14,344 bases of DNA from Oscillospiraceae bacterium (GCA_020025675.1 JAHHRS010000048.1:1-14344), one strand, 5' to 3'; counted from the first letter of the stretch, positions 1-7,378 are shown. Numbers and translations: made by a program. Notes: a model not told the origin generated them from the letters alone.

Positions 1-2
1 AG

Positions 3-251
3 GAATCGGAATACTGGTCAAAGCTTGGAGCTTTAGGTGCCGACATGGAGACTGCCGCCCTCTTTACCGCCGGAAGGCTCCGCGGTGTCCGCACAGCCTC
101 CATATTAAATAATGTGGTACTCTGGGGTGAGGATACCAAGGAATCCGTAGGCGGTTACGCAAGCGGTGAGGAGCTGTGCGCTCAGGGGGAAAGAAATGAA
201 ATTGCAGCCGCTCTTGAAGCACTGTACCGGTTAAGTCTCAGCGAAAAGTGA
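3..251 (+). CDS. Nucleoside phosphorylase, uridine-phosphorylase-like (3' end only)
   Basis: This is the C-terminal 82 residues of a gene that begins left of the window, in frame from base 3 to a TGA stop at 249-251. The stretch GADMETAALFTAGRLRGV is the conserved Met-Glu region of the PNP/UDP phosphorylase family, where the Glu contacts the ribose of the nucleoside. The following SILNNVV strand also fits the family. Such enzymes split uridine or another nucleoside with phosphate into base and ribose-1-phosphate in the cytoplasm, in salvage. The uridine assignment rests on overall resemblance of this fragment and is less certain than the family. An ATG at 45 lies inside the conserved motif and is not the start. 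The gene ends just before a strong terminator and converges on the minus-strand gene that follows. Confidence 0.75.
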   Translation, partial: ESEYWSKLGALGADMETAALFTAGRLRGVRTASILNNVVLWGEDTKESVGGYASGEELCAQGERNEIAAALEALYRLSLSEK

Positions 252-255
252 ATAT

Positions 256-296
256 AAAGAGGGAGTGTATCAAAAAATCTGATACACTCCCTTTTT
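256..296. terminator. Bidirectional rho-independent terminator
   Basis: An 11-bp perfect stem (261-271 with 281-291) is extended by A-T pairs on both sides to about 256-272 with 280-296, with a loop of about 7 bases. On the plus strand it ends in a run of five T directly after the phosphorylase stop. Read on the minus strand it also ends in an A/T-rich tract, so it probably serves the convergent kinase-like gene too, though more weakly. Confidence 0.85.
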
Positions 297-312
297 AACG
301 GTTTTGAGGCTT

Positions 313-753
313 TTATTTCCGGGCTGAATCTCTTATCTTAGCGCATACTGTCTCTAAATCTGTTTCTCCGGAAATCACATGAATGTCATGTTCAGTATTA
401 TCAAAGCAGCCGTGCTTTCTCTCCAGCATAGCCGCTACCGGTGCGGGAAGATTTCCGTGCATACGCTGTGCAAAGCGTTCTTTTATCTGCTCTATGTCCG
501 CCGTAACCAGAATACGGACGGCTTTTTCAGGCAGCAGAGTCAGATGCTCCTGCTCGGAGATAACATAGATGATATTTTCTCCCTCAACGGCTGCCTGTAA
601 CTTTTTCTGAAACAGTTTTTGAGCTATTCCCTCATTTTTTGCAAGCCTGAGATAATCCTTGCCTGTGTAAATCTCGCCGCCGATGTACTCCTTCAACTTT
701 TCTGCCAGAGTAGATTTACCCGTGCAGCTCTCTCCTATAATTACTATGAGCAT
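313..753 (-). CDS. Small P-loop nucleotide-kinase-like protein
   Basis: A 146-residue protein with a Walker A motif at residues 7-15 (GESCTGKST) directly after a hydrophobic first beta strand, as in nucleotide kinases. The C-terminal half has a basic stretch (KERFAQR, then LERKHG) followed by a D-x-HVI strand and a final helix, a layout that recalls guanylate or cytidylate kinase-like folds. The protein is shorter than true guanylate kinase (about 200 residues), so its substrate is unknown. The start ATG at 753 follows a GAGGGG ribosome binding site 8 bases away. That site begins right after the stop of the upstream lipoprotein gene, 14 bases apart, so the two are probably co-transcribed and translationally coupled. 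The product should be cytoplasmic. It could equally be a divergent AAA-type ATPase with no kinase activity. Confidence 0.75.
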   Translation of the reverse strand: MLIVIIGESCTGKSTLAEKLKEYIGGEIYTGKDYLRLAKNEGIAQKLFQKKLQAAVEGENIIYVISEQEHLTLLPEKAVRILVTADIEQIKERFAQRMHGNLPAPVAAMLERKHGCFDNTEHDIHVISGETDLETVCAKIRDSARK

Positions 754-767
754 TTATTTTTCCCCTC

Positions 768-1265
768 TTAAGCCTTGGTATCTTCCGTAACTTCAACCAC
801 TTTCATCTGAAGCTGATAGTTTTGAACATTTCCCTCTTTGTCGGTGGTTTCAAGCTGGAAAAAAAGATTGTTTTCCACATCTTCGGGCACAGTCCGACCC
901 AGAATTCCTGCCTCTCCCCACATTTTGCCCATTTCGCCGCCGACTTTAATTGTTCCGCCTGTGGTGTCAGTGACGCTGTTTTGGGAAAGAGTCTGTTTTT
1001 CACCGTCTTTATACACATAAAATGTCTTTGTCAAAGATGTTATGTCGGAAAAATGCTCCTCATCCGCCTTTAAGTCTCCAAAGTACAAAGCATTATAGCC
1101 ATCGGAAAGAACGATTACACCGTTTGAAACGGTTATATAATCGTCTCCTCCGCTGAAAGAATACACTTTCAGGTCTTTTGCATCTGCTTTTTCGCTTCCG
1201 CAGCCTGCAAAGGCCGTGGAGCAGATTAAAATTACTGCCAGTACGGCACATATTTTTTTATTCAT
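768..1265 (-). CDS. Lipoprotein of unknown function
   Basis: A 165-residue protein with a lipoprotein signal peptide: MNKK, a hydrophobic core, then the lipobox FAGC with the modified Cys at residue 22. Phe at the -3 position is less usual than Leu. The mature part has no membrane segment and looks rich in beta strands (alternating hydrophobic and polar residues, many Gly, Thr and Asp). I recognise no family. It should sit on the outer face of the cytoplasmic membrane. The ATG at 1265 has a clear AGGAG site (1271-1275). It is the first gene of a two-gene unit with the P-loop kinase-like gene, an odd pairing that gives no clear functional hint. Confidence 0.8.
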   Translation of the reverse strand: MNKKICAVLAVILICSTAFAGCGSEKADAKDLKVYSFSGGDDYITVSNGVIVLSDGYNALYFGDLKADEEHFSDITSLTKTFYVYKDGEKQTLSQNSVTDTTGGTIKVGGEMGKMWGEAGILGRTVPEDVENNLFFQLETTDKEGNVQNYQLQMKVVEVTEDTKA

Positions 1266-1306
1266 ATTTTCTCCTTACACAAATTTTTCCTTTATACGGT
1301 AGGAAA

Positions 1307-1335
1307 ATTATAGCATGTCACATTCCCTGTGTACA
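1307..1335 (-). promoter_or_regulatory. Promoter of the lipoprotein/kinase unit
   Basis: Read on the minus strand: -35 TGTACA (1330-1335, 4 of 6 consensus bases), 17-base spacer, -10 TATAAT (1307-1312) preceded by TGC, an extended -10. It lies about 40 bases upstream of the lipoprotein start codon and downstream of the malQ terminator. Confidence 0.75.
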
Positions 1336-1368
1336 GATTTTTAACAAATCTTAATAAATGAATGGCAC

Positions 1369-1400
1369 AAAAAAGCAACCACCGAAAAAATCGGCGGCTG
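1369..1400 (-). terminator. Rho-independent terminator of the malQ operon
   Basis: On the minus strand a 10-bp stem (1391-1400 with 1376-1385, including two G-U pairs) with a five-T loop is followed by GC and a run of six T (1369-1374). It starts 13 bases after the malQ stop and separates the sugar operon from the lipoprotein promoter. Confidence 0.85.
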
Positions 1401-1413
1401 TCTTTTTATAAAA

Positions 1414-2907
1414 TTATATTCTTCTGAAAGTCTTGGTGTATTCCAGAAGCTTTTCCGAAAGCTTCTCCTCCGCAGCACCTGAGAGCATACGCCACTGCCA
1501 GTTTCCGGAGCTTGTTCCGGGGGTATTCAGGCGGCAGGAGTTGGGAAGCTCCAGCAGATCCTGCATCTGAACCACGAAAAGGTTTGAGGGGGTTGCCATT
1601 CCGGTACGGATAAGGCCCCAGCACCATCCCTCGTCTTCCGTTATGTGCATATAACGGGAAGCAAACTTTCTGTCATCCTTATTCATGTCAGACAGCCAGC
1701 CCATAACCGTGTCGTTGTCGTGAGTACCCATGTAGCATACGCTGTTGGGTTCACAGCGGTGAGGCAGGTAATCGGACTCGCCGTGGGCATCAAAGGCAAA
1801 TTCCAGAATTTTCATTCCCGGCAGGCCCGAATCTGAAAGCAATGCTTTGACCTCAGGTGTAACATAGCCCAAGTCCTCGGCTATAAAGCTCAGGTCCCTG
1901 AACCATGAGGTCAGAACACCCACAAGGTTCATCCCGGGGCCTTTTTTCCACTGTCCATTTTTGGCTGTTTCTTCACCGGCAGGAACAGCCCAATAACTCT
2001 CAAAGCCTCTGAAATGGTCAATTCTTATAACGTCGTACAACTTTTTCGCGCCGTCTATACGACGTATCCACCAGCCGAAGCCGTCTCTCTGCATGGCGTC
2101 CCAGTCATAAAGGGGATTGCCCCAAAGCTGACCTTCTTCCGTGAAGGCATCAGGCGGCACACCTGCTACCTCTCTGGGAAGACGCTTCTCGTCCAGCTGG
2201 AAAAACTCCGGCTCACTCCATACATCCGCAGAGTCAAGGGCCACATATATAGGCACATCGCCTATAAAATGAACATCCCTTTCATGGGCGTATTCTCTCA
2301 GTGCGTGCCACTGCTTAAAGAACATGTACTGTATAAAAACCTGAAAGTCTATTTCCTCGTGTAAAAGCTCAGAATACTTTTTCACAGTTTCCGGCTTTCT
2401 CAGTCTTATATCCTCAGGCCACTCAGTCCAGCTTTTCATCTGAAAATTGGATTTCAGTGCCATAAACAGGGCGTAATTATCAAGCCATCTCCGATTTTCT
2501 TCCCTGAAATTTTGTATCTCGTCCTTTAATTTTTCTCTGCCGCGCTTATATGCAATCCCCAGAACATTAAAACGGTTCATGTAGATTTTGCCGTAATCCA
2601 CTCTTTCGGGATTTTCTCCCCAGTCTATGCCCTCTATTTCTTCCGGCTTTAAAAGTCCCTCCTCACACAGGCTGTCAAGGTCAACAAAGTATGGATTACC
2701 TGCAAATGTGGAAAAAGAAGAGTATGGGCTGTCCCCGTAACTTGTAGGGCCGAGAGGCAGAAGCTGCCAATAGCTTTGGCCTGAGGCCTTTAAAAAGTCC
2801 ACAAATTTATAGGCTTCCTCTCCCATGCTGCCAATGCCGTACTTTGAGGGCAAAGAGCTCATAGGCATCAGTACTCCGCTGCTTCGTTTCATATATAAAC
2901 CACTCAT
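1414..2907 (-). CDS. malQ: 4-alpha-glucanotransferase (amylomaltase), GH77
   Basis: Transfers alpha-1,4-linked glucan segments between maltodextrins and releases glucose, in the cytoplasm. The length (497 residues) matches bacterial MalQ. The three GH77 catalytic residues are visible: Asp297 in RIDHFRGF (nucleophile), Glu344 in AEDLG (acid/base) and Asp397 in GTHDND. The N-terminal RSSGVLMPMSSLPSKYGIG and PYSS motifs are also typical. Start choice: the ATG at 2907 has only a poor, very close AAGAGA. A second ATG at 2892 (protein beginning MKRSSG, as many MalQ do) has a weak GAGTGG 7 bases upstream, so the true product may be 5 residues shorter. It is the last gene of the regulator, binding-protein, permease, permease, malQ series, 12 bases after the second permease, so its substrate is probably the imported maltodextrin. 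Confidence 0.96.
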   Translation of the reverse strand: MSGLYMKRSSGVLMPMSSLPSKYGIGSMGEEAYKFVDFLKASGQSYWQLLPLGPTSYGDSPYSSFSTFAGNPYFVDLDSLCEEGLLKPEEIEGIDWGENPERVDYGKIYMNRFNVLGIAYKRGREKLKDEIQNFREENRRWLDNYALFMALKSNFQMKSWTEWPEDIRLRKPETVKKYSELLHEEIDFQVFIQYMFFKQWHALREYAHERDVHFIGDVPIYVALDSADVWSEPEFFQLDEKRLPREVAGVPPDAFTEEGQLWGNPLYDWDAMQRDGFGWWIRRIDGAKKLYDVIRIDHFRGFESYWAVPAGEETAKNGQWKKGPGMNLVGVLTSWFRDLSFIAEDLGYVTPEVKALLSDSGLPGMKILEFAFDAHGESDYLPHRCEPNSVCYMGTHDNDTVMGWLSDMNKDDRKFASRYMHITEDEGWCWGLIRTGMATPSNLFVVQMQDLLELPNSCRLNTPGTSSGNWQWRMLSGAAEEKLSEKLLEYTKTFRRI

Positions 2908-2919
2908 TTCTCTTAGTTT

Positions 2920-3777
2920 TTATCCCTTTACTGCACCTGCTGCAACACCTTTTATAATATGTTTCTGGCAGCTAAGGTAGAATATTATAACCGGAATTAT
3001 GCTCACCATTATAAGCGCCATTGTGGCGCCCATGTCAACATGGCCGTAACTGCCCTTTAAATACTGGATATGTATGGGTATAGTCATAAACCTCTGTCTG
3101 TCCAGTACAAGGTAAGGCAGCAGATAGTCATTCCAGACCCACATAATTTCCAGCACTCCCGTGGATATCATCGTAGGCTTTAACATCGGAAATACCACAG
3201 AGAAGAAAGTTCGGATAGGCCCGCAGCCGTCAATGGCGGCGGCCTCTTCAATTTCCAACGGTATACTTCTCACAAATCCCGAAAACATAAACACAGCAAG
3301 CCCCGCTCCAAAGCCCAAATATATAACGGGAATAGTCCACGGCGTATTCAGATGGAGGGTGTCGGCAGTTTTTGCCAGAGTAAACATGACCATCTGGAAA
3401 GGTACGACCATTGAAAATACGCAGAGATAGTAAACTGTCTTACTGAATATGCTGCCCACACGGGCTATATACCATGCCGCCATAGATGTGCAAAGCAGAA
3501 TAAGTCCGCTGGAAGCAATAGTTATAAAGAAGCTGTAAAAAACAGATTTAAGGAAGGGGTAGTTACCAAATGTCATACCCTTTTTGTAGTTATCCCAGCC
3601 AACAAACGACTCGCTGTTTGGGAGCTTAAAGGTTTCCAGGTTTACAAAGTTATTTTCCTTAAATGAATTTATGAGCACCAGAACTATCGGCATAAGGTAT
3701 ATGACGGCAATAAGCGCAAAAATTACCGTCAATATAGTATTTGTCTGCCTTTCCCGTTTAAGACCGTTTTTAGCCAT
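2920..3777 (-). CDS. Sugar ABC transporter permease, MalG/UgpE type
   Basis: The 285-residue second inner-membrane subunit of a carbohydrate importer (CUT1 family). About six membrane segments can be seen, the first at residues 14-38. The cytoplasmic EAA loop (EEAAAIDGCG from residue 177, followed by FPMLKP) contacts the ATPase subunit. Length is normal. The ATG at 3777 overlaps the TAA of the preceding permease by one base (TAATG) and has a near-perfect AAGGAGG (3788-3794) inside the end of that gene, so the two permeases are translationally coupled. With the binding protein and MalQ alongside, maltodextrin is the likely cargo, though the sequence alone does not prove which sugar. Confidence 0.93.
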   Translation of the reverse strand: MAKNGLKRERQTNTILTVIFALIAVIYLMPIVLVLINSFKENNFVNLETFKLPNSESFVGWDNYKKGMTFGNYPFLKSVFYSFFITIASSGLILLCTSMAAWYIARVGSIFSKTVYYLCVFSMVVPFQMVMFTLAKTADTLHLNTPWTIPVIYLGFGAGLAVFMFSGFVRSIPLEIEEAAAIDGCGPIRTFFSVVFPMLKPTMISTGVLEIMWVWNDYLLPYLVLDRQRFMTIPIHIQYLKGSYGHVDMGATMALIMVSIIPVIIFYLSCQKHIIKGVAAGAVKG

Positions 3778-4700
3778 TACTGCTGCACCTCCTTATTCCG
3801 TGTGGAGCGGAGCTGCATAATGCTTATAAATGCAACCAGAACAAAGAACAGCACCGCCTTTGCCTGACCGACTCCCCTGTTTCCGCCGCCGGAGGCATAG
3901 AAAGAGTTAACAATATTCAGCGCCAGCATTTCCGTTGTTTTTACAACCGAGCCATCCGCCATTTGCATAAAGGGCCGCCCTGCCGTCAGGGCAAGGTTCT
4001 GGTCGTAGAGCTTAAAGCCGTTTGTAAGGGTCAGAAATGTGCAGATAGTTATAGAAGGCATAAGGTTTGGTATTGTAACCTTCCACAGTGTCTGCCATGA
4101 GCTTGCACCGTCTATCTTTGCCGCCTCCAGCATGTCCTCAGGTATGGATTGGAGGCCCGCTATGTAGATGATCATCATATAGCCTATCTGCTGCCAGCAC
4201 AGCAATATTACAAGCCCCCAGAACCCGTATTTGGTTTCAAGAAGTATTGAAGTGCCGTAACGGCAGAGTATACCGTCAAATATCATTGACCAGATATAAC
4301 CCAGAACTATGCCGCCTATAAGATTAGGCATAAAGAAAACGGTTCTGAAAATATTTGAGCCTTTAATGCCCCTTGTAAGTACATAGGCAACTGTAAATGC
4401 CAGAACATTTACTACAATAAGAGTTGTAACCGCAAACAGGGCCGTGTAGCAGAATGAGTGTATAAAACTCTGGTCAGACAAGGCCCTAATGTAGTTATCA
4501 AGACCTACCCAATGCCACTTGCTGGTGGTTTTAAACTTACAGAAAGATAAAAACAGTCCTTTGCAAAAGGGGTATAAAAACCCTATGCAGAATGCGGCAA
4601 AGGTGGGAAGCAGGAAGAGCCAGAAGCAGCGCTGAATAGGACGGCGAATCAGAGTTGAATTCAGTGCTGAATTGTCCCGTTGCTTTTTAGGTTTTTTCAA
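3777..4700 (-). CDS. Sugar ABC transporter permease, MalF/UgpA type (TTG start)
   Basis: First membrane subunit of the sugar importer, 307 residues from the chosen start. The membrane core begins with WLFLLPTFAAFCIGFLYPF and ends just before a short basic tail. The EAA loop (EAAKIDGASSW, then IPNLMPS) is at about residues 192-215. The open frame runs further up to 4784, but I choose the TTG at 4698-4700. It has an AAGGAG site (4711-4716) 10 bases upstream, it gives the usual Lys-rich N-terminus (KKPKKQRDN), and the longer reading would translate a predicted stem-loop. Upstream are two intercistronic stem-loops and the binding-protein gene. Downstream it overlaps the MalG-type gene by one base. 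Confidence 0.9.
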   Translation of the reverse strand: MKKPKKQRDNSALNSTLIRRPIQRCFWLFLLPTFAAFCIGFLYPFCKGLFLSFCKFKTTSKWHWVGLDNYIRALSDQSFIHSFCYTALFAVTTLIVVNVLAFTVAYVLTRGIKGSNIFRTVFFMPNLIGGIVLGYIWSMIFDGILCRYGTSILLETKYGFWGLVILLCWQQIGYMMIIYIAGLQSIPEDMLEAAKIDGASSWQTLWKVTIPNLMPSITICTFLTLTNGFKLYDQNLALTAGRPFMQMADGSVVKTTEMLALNIVNSFYASGGGNRGVGQAKAVLFFVLVAFISIMQLRSTRNKEVQQ

Positions 4701-4739
4701 ATAGCACACTCTCCTTTTTATTTGCAGTCTTGTTTCAAT

Positions 4740-4782
4740 GTTCACAGCGCCGCTCCCGAATATCCGAAGTGCCGCTGTAAAC
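4740..4782 (-). other. Second intercistronic stem-loop ahead of the malF-like gene
   Basis: On the minus-strand transcript, 4773-4782 (GTTTACAGCG) can pair with 4740-4749 (CGCTGTGAAC) over 10 bp with one G-U pair, around a 23-base loop. It sits between the GC-rich hairpin and the ribosome binding site of the first permease. No T tract follows, so it is more likely an mRNA structural element than a terminator. Its role is inferred. Confidence 0.5.
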
Positions 4783-4796
4783 ACGGAAATTTAAAG

Positions 4797-4823
4797 CAGG
4801 GCGAGCGGCATGCGCTCGCCCTG
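4797..4823 (-). other. GC-rich stem-loop between binding-protein and permease genes
   Basis: An 11-bp perfect stem (4797-4807 with 4813-4823; arm CAGGGCGAGCG) with a 5-base loop, 31 bases after the binding-protein stop. On the minus strand it is followed by CTTTAAATTT, an interrupted T tract, so full termination is unlikely. Partial termination or protection of the upstream mRNA from 3' decay would give more binding protein than permease, as is known for the malE-malF spacer of E. coli. This role is inferred here. Confidence 0.75.
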
Positions 4824-4854
4824 TAAAGTTTATTCTGCTGCTTTCAGACTGAGA

Positions 4855-6201
4855 TCACTTAGCTGCCTGCTCATTAGCATACTGAGTTGCCCAGCCTTCA
4901 ACAAAAGCGGTCTCAACAGCACTCCAGTCGCCGGTACCTGCGGTGTACTGACCCAGAGCGTCAACAACGGCTGCACGCCAGTCGTCAACAGCGGGAGTGT
5001 AGTTAAATGCCCATGTTACAATGTAGTTGCCTGCATTAGTGTAGTCACTTGCCTGTGCAAAAAACACGTTTTCAGGAGTTTTTGCGTTTTTGAAGGGGCA
5101 GGGTCCGAACTGCTCTGCCATCATGGTAGTGCCTTCCTCGGAAGTTACAACCCACTTCATAAAGTCCAGAGTAGCCTTAATGTCTTCCTCGGAAGACTCG
5201 TTGTTAACTGCCCAGCAGTTCTCTGTGCCGCAGCAGAGACCGGCCTTTTCTTCGCCCTCAACACCGCAGTAAATGGGGATCATAGCCAGCTTTGCAGGGT
5301 CCATACCTGCCTCCACAAGACCTGCATACTCCCAAGAGCCGTTCTGATAGAAGACAGCCTTGCCTTCCTTGAATTCAGCGGAGGACATATCGCCGGTAGC
5401 GGAGAGGAGGTCAGCGCCGGTTATAGCAGAGTCGGTTGTGTAGAGATCCCATACTTTCTTAAAGTTTTCAAGGTAAGTTCCCTTAATTGTAGCGGGCTGC
5501 TCGGTTACGTTGTCGTCACGGAACTCATAGAAGAGAGGCATGTTTGCAAGGTGCCCGGAGAAACGCCATGATGAAGAGCTGTCCAGTCCTGCGGAAGAGA
5601 AGGCATCAAAGCCAAGCTCAGCGGCACGGGCATGAATGTCATCAGCAACGGCCTTGAGGGAATCAAAATCCTTTATCTCGTCCAGACTGTGACCGGACTG
5701 CTCCAGAAGTTCGGTGTTAACTATGATGCCGAATGCTTCGTAGCAGTAGCCAATTGAGAGGACTTCACCGTTTTCACCCTTGAAGTTAAAGGAATCGGTG
5801 GTCATCTCTTTGTAAACATCGGTGTCTTTAAGGTCAAGGCAGTAGTCACCCCAGGAGTTAATAGCGCCCTGATTGCCGCACTGGAACAGAGTAGGTGCGG
5901 AGGACTTGTCCATCTCGGCGGTAAGGGTGGTGTCATATTCGTTGGAAGCGGCTGTAACGACTTTCACGGGAACACCGGTCTGTTCGGTGTAAGTCTTAGC
6001 CAGTTCCTGCCATGCGGCATCTGCCTCAGGCTTAAAGTTCAGGTAGTAAACAGAGCCTTCAGCTTTGGGTGCATCAGCCGCAGCATCTGCAGGAGCTTCA
6101 GCAGGGCTCTCGGCGGGCTGCTGGGGTGCTTTGCTCTCGCCGCAGGCGCAGAGCGCAAATACCATGCACAAAGCAAGAATAAGTGCTAATGCTTTTTTCA
6201 T
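4855..6201 (-). CDS. Sugar-binding lipoprotein of an ABC importer (MalE-like)
   Basis: The 448-residue extracytoplasmic solute-binding protein of a CUT1 sugar importer. It has a signal peptide with lipobox LCAC (modified Cys20), then a Pro/Ala/Glu-rich linker (about residues 25-48) that tethers it to the membrane. The globular part starts with VYYLNFKPEADAAWQELAK, the usual first strand and helix of this family. Trp- and Tyr-rich stretches (NGSWEYAG, TWAFNY) may line the sugar site, as aromatic residues do in the family. The mature protein has several Cys besides the lipid-modified one, including a CCGTENC cluster. The ATG at 6201 has an AAGGAG site (6211-6216) 9 bases upstream. It lies 70 bases after the regulator gene, with no convincing promoter or operator in that gap, so it is probably transcribed from the regulator promoter. 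Maltodextrin is the likely ligand because malQ is in the same operon. Confidence 0.92.
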   Translation of the reverse strand: MKKALALILALCMVFALCACGESKAPQQPAESPAEAPADAAADAPKAEGSVYYLNFKPEADAAWQELAKTYTEQTGVPVKVVTAASNEYDTTLTAEMDKSSAPTLFQCGNQGAINSWGDYCLDLKDTDVYKEMTTDSFNFKGENGEVLSIGYCYEAFGIIVNTELLEQSGHSLDEIKDFDSLKAVADDIHARAAELGFDAFSSAGLDSSSSWRFSGHLANMPLFYEFRDDNVTEQPATIKGTYLENFKKVWDLYTTDSAITGADLLSATGDMSSAEFKEGKAVFYQNGSWEYAGLVEAGMDPAKLAMIPIYCGVEGEEKAGLCCGTENCWAVNNESSEEDIKATLDFMKWVVTSEEGTTMMAEQFGPCPFKNAKTPENVFFAQASDYTNAGNYIVTWAFNYTPAVDDWRAAVVDALGQYTAGTGDWSAVETAFVEGWATQYANEQAAK

Positions 6202-6271
6202 TTTCTACTTCTCCTTAATAAAATTTATTCCTCGTTTTTGAGGTTGTATTTTCAGACCTTTCGTCAGAAAA

Positions 6272-7285
6272 TCAGATTGATTTAACGGAGCCGCCCTCTC
6301 TCAGTACTGCCTCCAGCCTGATGTGGCGGTTGTTCCCCCTGCCTTCCAAAATATCCACAAGTATCTTTACACACTCTCTGCCCATCTCATCGGCCGGCTG
6401 AACCATAGTGGTAAGCGTGGGGCTGACATACTGAGAAATATTCAGTCCGTCAATGGCTATAACGGAGCAGTCGTTCGGAACGGTACGTCCGTTATCCTCC
6501 AGGGCCTTCATGGCGGCAATAGCAGTAGAGTCAGAGACGGTGAAAAGGGCGGTAAAGGGTACATCTCTTTCTAACAGAAGCTTGGTACCCTCGTAGGCTT
6601 CGTTCATCCCGTAATGTCCGCCTGTCTGCATTACCAGCTTTTCGTCATATGGAATTCCGCCGTCTTTCAAGGCGGCTTTGTAGCCGTTAAAGCGGAGCTG
6701 TGAAACAGAGCGGTCACAGCAGGCCGGTACAAGAGCGGCAATTTTTCTGTGGCCTAAATCTATAAGCTGTTTAACGGCTTTATATGCCGTTATATAGTCA
6801 TCAACAGATACAGAAGAGTAATCCCCCTCGTTGAGAGTTCCGAAGGAATTTGAGTATGAACAGCAGACATAGGGTATACCTATAAGGGACAGTTCCTCCG
6901 GGCTGTAATCGTATCTTCCGCCCAAGAATATAAGTCCCCGCAGCTTTTTCTCACGCTCTAAGACGGCTCCCGCCTTCACCTCATCCTCACCGGAATCTAT
7001 GAAATGCACAACCATGGTGTAACCGCTTTTATCTATCTCAGTTGAGACAGTCTTTAAAATTGACGAAAAGAAGAGGTTTCCCATTCCCCTGACGATAACT
7101 CCGACAGAGTCGGAACTGCTTTTAACTAAATCCCTTGCGCTGTTATTGGGAATATAGCCGGATTTTTCCACAAATTCAAGCACCTTTTTCCGTACAGCAT
7201 CGCTGACGTCAGGCTTGTTATTCAGTACCCGGGAGACGGTACTCACACCCACCCCGCAAGCCTTGGCAATATCTTTTATAGTCAC
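6272..7285 (-). CDS. LacI-family transcriptional regulator of the sugar operon (GTG start)
   Basis: A 337-residue DNA-binding regulator. The LacI helix-turn-helix is at the very N-terminus (TIKDIAKACGVGVSTVSRVLNN, residues 2-23), with the hinge helix region NNSARDLVKS near residues 48-57, followed by a periplasmic-binding-protein-like effector domain to the end. The frame stays open up to 7420. The GTG at 7283-7285 is the better start because it puts the DNA-binding domain at residue 2, as in the family, and has GGAG (7294-7297) 8 bases upstream. The longer reading would also translate the operators. It probably represses its own operon and is released by a sugar derived from maltodextrin. 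The effector itself cannot be read from sequence. Confidence 0.93.
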   Translation of the reverse strand: MTIKDIAKACGVGVSTVSRVLNNKPDVSDAVRKKVLEFVEKSGYIPNNSARDLVKSSSDSVGVIVRGMGNLFFSSILKTVSTEIDKSGYTMVVHFIDSGEDEVKAGAVLEREKKLRGLIFLGGRYDYSPEELSLIGIPYVCCSYSNSFGTLNEGDYSSVSVDDYITAYKAVKQLIDLGHRKIAALVPACCDRSVSQLRFNGYKAALKDGGIPYDEKLVMQTGGHYGMNEAYEGTKLLLERDVPFTALFTVSDSTAIAAMKALEDNGRTVPNDCSVIAIDGLNISQYVSPTLTTMVQPADEMGRECVKILVDILEGRGNNRHIRLEAVLREGGSVKSI

Positions 7286-7308
7286 GTTATTTACTCCATG
7301 CAAAGCTT

Positions 7309-7335
7309 CGGTAACGTTACCGGAAACGTTACCGG
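7309..7335. promoter_or_regulatory. Two overlapping LacI-type operators
   Basis: Site 1, 7309-7322 (CGGTAACGTTACCG), is a perfect 14-bp palindrome. Site 2, 7320-7335 (CCGGAAACGTTACCGG), is a 16-bp palindrome with one mismatched pair. Both have the central CG within AACGTT that is typical of LacI/GalR operators. Their centres are 12 bp apart and they share 3 bases. Read on the minus strand they form a 12-base direct repeat. They begin about 14 bases after the -10 box of the regulator promoter, where a bound repressor would block early transcription. Confidence 0.85.
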
Positions 7336-7349
7336 TGATTTGTGATTTA

Positions 7350-7378
7350 ATCTTAACAAGCCTATACATTAAAGTCAA
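7350..7378 (-). promoter_or_regulatory. Promoter of the regulator and probably of the sugar operon
   Basis: Minus strand: -35 TTGACT (7373-7378, 5 of 6), 17-base spacer, -10 TAAGAT (7350-7355, 4 of 6). The expected start of transcription is near 7343, giving a leader of about 58 bases that contains both operators. Confidence 0.75.

Noticed and set aside
4810..5571. Plus-strand open frame of 253 codons
   Set aside because: It lies wholly opposite the binding-protein gene, has a Cys- and Ser-rich composition typical of antisense frames and no homology I recognise. The minus-strand gene has a clear signal peptide and ribosome site.
6202..6271. Separate promoter or operator before the sugar-binding-protein gene
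   Set aside because: No -35/-10 pair with acceptable spacing and no AACGTT palindrome was found in the 70-base gap, so co-transcription with the regulator is simpler.
7340..7359. Possible Rex-binding site overlapping the regulator promoter
   Set aside because: One half-site TTAACAA (7353-7359) is perfect, but the other half does not match TTGTTAA at the required 4-base spacing.
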